Shown here one piece after another: positions 16,486 through 17,690 of a stretch of DNA of 17,690 nucleotides (positions within the stretch are counted from its first letter, which is position 1; each line of letters starts with the position of its first letter). The stretch spans positions 1 through 17,690 of the forward strand of contig JADGIZ010000260.1 of NCBI GenBank assembly GCA_027604665.1, in the 5' to 3' direction. Source of the stretch: Polyrhizophydium stewartii (taxonomy: Eukaryota > Chytridiomycota > Chytridiomycetes > Rhizophydiales). A program made the translations under genes and the position numbers. Under the pieces are notes generated by a model that was not told the origin of the DNA, searched no databases, and worked only from the letters and a program-made list of their open reading frames with translations.

Positions 16486-16532
16486 CTAATATAGGAGTAA
16501 TCTATCGTATTATACAGGGAATATAGCTATAG

Positions 16533-16570
16533 AGCCACCTAAGCCGCTACGCGGCGTTTCACAGGTGGCT
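16533..16570. repeat. Nested hairpin AGCCACCT/AGGTGGCT
   Basis: An 8-bp outer stem (16533-16540 with 16563-16570) encloses GCCGC/GCGGC (16543-16555, loop TAC). The layout is that of the GCGGTCC elements at 1852 and 10724. It lies about 50 bases after the cloverleaf-like element. Confidence 0.6.
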
Positions 16571-16732
16571 GTGAGTTATCTTTAGAAGAGTTATTTAGAA
16601 CTTCAAAAATTCATTTATGAATTGATAATACCATAAAAATGATTCTACTGATTGCTTATCGACAATTTCTGCATAGCATGTTCATGATGAAAACCTGCTT
16701 TGATGTATTCTGATAAGGGAAAGAGATTCAAC

Positions 16733-16823
16733 TGAGTCTAAAGATGATTATTTAGTCTTTTCTTTGTCTTCCTCAGCGGCCAAACTCATCTTCAATCAGA
16801 TGAGTCTAAAGATGATTATTTAG
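16733..16823 (+). repeat. 23-bp direct repeat, 68 bp apart
   Basis: Bases 16733-16755 and 16801-16823 are identical (begin TGAGTCTAAAGATG, end ATTATTTAG). The second copy also forms a hairpin with the DNA before it: ACTCATC (16784-16790) with GATGAGT (16799-16805). A tandem duplication followed by divergence of the spacer would give this. Confidence 0.65.
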
Positions 16824-16829
16824 CTTGTA

Positions 16830-17400
16830 TACGACGAGTTGCCCGCTACTATTCTACTGCATCTTATAAATCAAATGTTTAATAAAATCCAAGAAACTAA
16901 CTTCATCTAGTCACCAGCTACGTAGGATCTAAATAAAACTAAATGCTAGTCATAGGGATGTTAGACTATTTTACACATAGACTATTAAACTAGTTGTGAA
17001 TAGAAATCTAAGTTCAACTATGTCGCCAGTATTCTAAATAACTATTGAAATTGTTGGGTTTGTATAAATATAGGTTCTATATATTAGTAAGGGGTTCCGA
17101 GTTGCCTGCCAATGTTATACCTAGTTTATTTAATCAATCTTCAATGCAATTATAGGACTAAAAATCAAATAAATTTATTAAGTTGCCTGCTCCGTTATAA
17201 TGACTAAATTAGATCTTCGACAATTCTTATAAAAAATATGTTTGTAGGAATTAATCAGATGCGCTAGCTCCAATATTAATGTACAACTTTAGTTCATTTT
17301 ATAGCTATTGTACCAATGGTTTTAAGTAAGTATACTATTCCGAATGAGTCTGTACTACGATTATTAAACCCCACTTAGAAATCAATCCTATATAAGACTA
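16830..17400. other. Gene-free AT-rich stretch
   Basis: Only a short repeated word is noted: GTTGCCTGC followed three bases later by GTTATA, at 17101-17118 and 17182-17199. No gene recognised. Confidence 0.4.
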
Positions 17401-17401
17401 A

Positions 17402-17458
17402 ACCCCTGATTTTGAGAGTTTTCCCGAGGGGTCCCCTGGCCACGAGGTCCAGGTGGAC
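17402..17458. repeat. GC hairpin pair near the right end
   Basis: GTCC plus CCTGG (17431-17439) pairs with CCAGG and GGAC (17449-17458) with a bulged T, about 9 bp. ACCCC (17402-17406) can pair with GGGGT (17428-17432), overlapping the first stem by two bases. A plus-strand frame free of TAA and TAG crosses it (17368-17577, two in-frame TGA) but has no recognisable motif. Confidence 0.45.
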
Positions 17459-17479
17459 GAACAAATCCGGGAATTAGTA

Positions 17480-17690
17480 CAGAGGATTATGTATTTATAA
17501 TTCACTCAAGAAATTCTATATATACTAATCAAAGTTATTGGCATTGGGAACCACCGCCACCGATAACTAATATTAAGAAATAAAAGTGAATATATACTTA
17601 ACATAATAAATAGTAATTATAATAAGTCTTTATTATATAGATCTGATTTAGAATTAGTTAGACCTACTTTATAATCATTATATTTAATAC
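17480..17690. other. Very AT-rich end
   Basis: Mostly A and T with no supported gene. The composition suits mitochondrial intergenic DNA; nothing in it identifies an origin or promoter. Confidence 0.35.

Noticed and set aside
17368..17577. Frame open under TGA=Trp ending in WHWEPPPPITNIKK
   Set aside because: About 70 codons free of TAA and TAG is not unusual here; it crosses a GC hairpin and matches no family I know.

Overview
This window looks like AT-rich organellar DNA, most likely mitochondrial and probably fungal. The case rests on two things. At the left edge there is a LAGLIDADG homing-endonuclease segment of the kind carried by organellar introns. The rest is studded with short GC-rich hairpins, including double-hairpin elements like those described in fungal mitochondria. 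A green-algal or slime-mould mitochondrion, or a nuclear copy of one, cannot be excluded from sequence alone.

Almost nothing here is an intact gene. Besides the LAGLIDADG fragment (1-165, running off the window and closed by an early stop) I can argue for only one more coding candidate, a small lysine-rich frame at 4375-4593 that is longer if TGA is read as Trp. No complete respiratory-chain, ATP-synthase or tRNA gene is visible. Two very short stretches match near-universal rRNA cores (LSU at about 4756-4770, minus strand; SSU at about 9599-9611, plus strand) and a weaker one resembles the peptidyl-transferase region (11870-11906, plus). They are scattered and on both strands, so they are either degraded copies or modules of a scrambled, fragmented rRNA gene.

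Layout. 1-2.4 kb: endonuclease remnant, then hairpin-rich spacer ending in a cluster of GC elements. 2.4-2.9 kb: pyrimidine-rich strand containing one copy of a dispersed repeat. 2.9-4.1 kb: palindromes and nested hairpins. 4.2-4.8 kb: small ORF and LSU-like island. 4.8-7.9 kb: gene-free AT-rich DNA with one GC cluster near 5.85 kb. 8.0-8.7 kb: copy A of a conserved structured repeat and one half of another. 9.6-10.8 kb: SSU-like island, a second double-hairpin element, a local repeat trio and a second nested-hairpin element. 11-13.9 kb: sparse, with the PTC-like stretch. 14.1-15.1 kb: partners of three repeats seen earlier. 15.6-16.6 kb: the densest structured zone, including a cloverleaf-like triple hairpin. 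16.6-17.7 kb: AT-rich tail with a short direct repeat.

The dominant biology is therefore repeat and structure turnover rather than protein coding. Several hairpin families occur in two or more copies whose stems are conserved while loops or inner hairpins differ, and some copies are inverted relative to each other. All statements come from reading the sequence by eye; no alignment or folding program was run.
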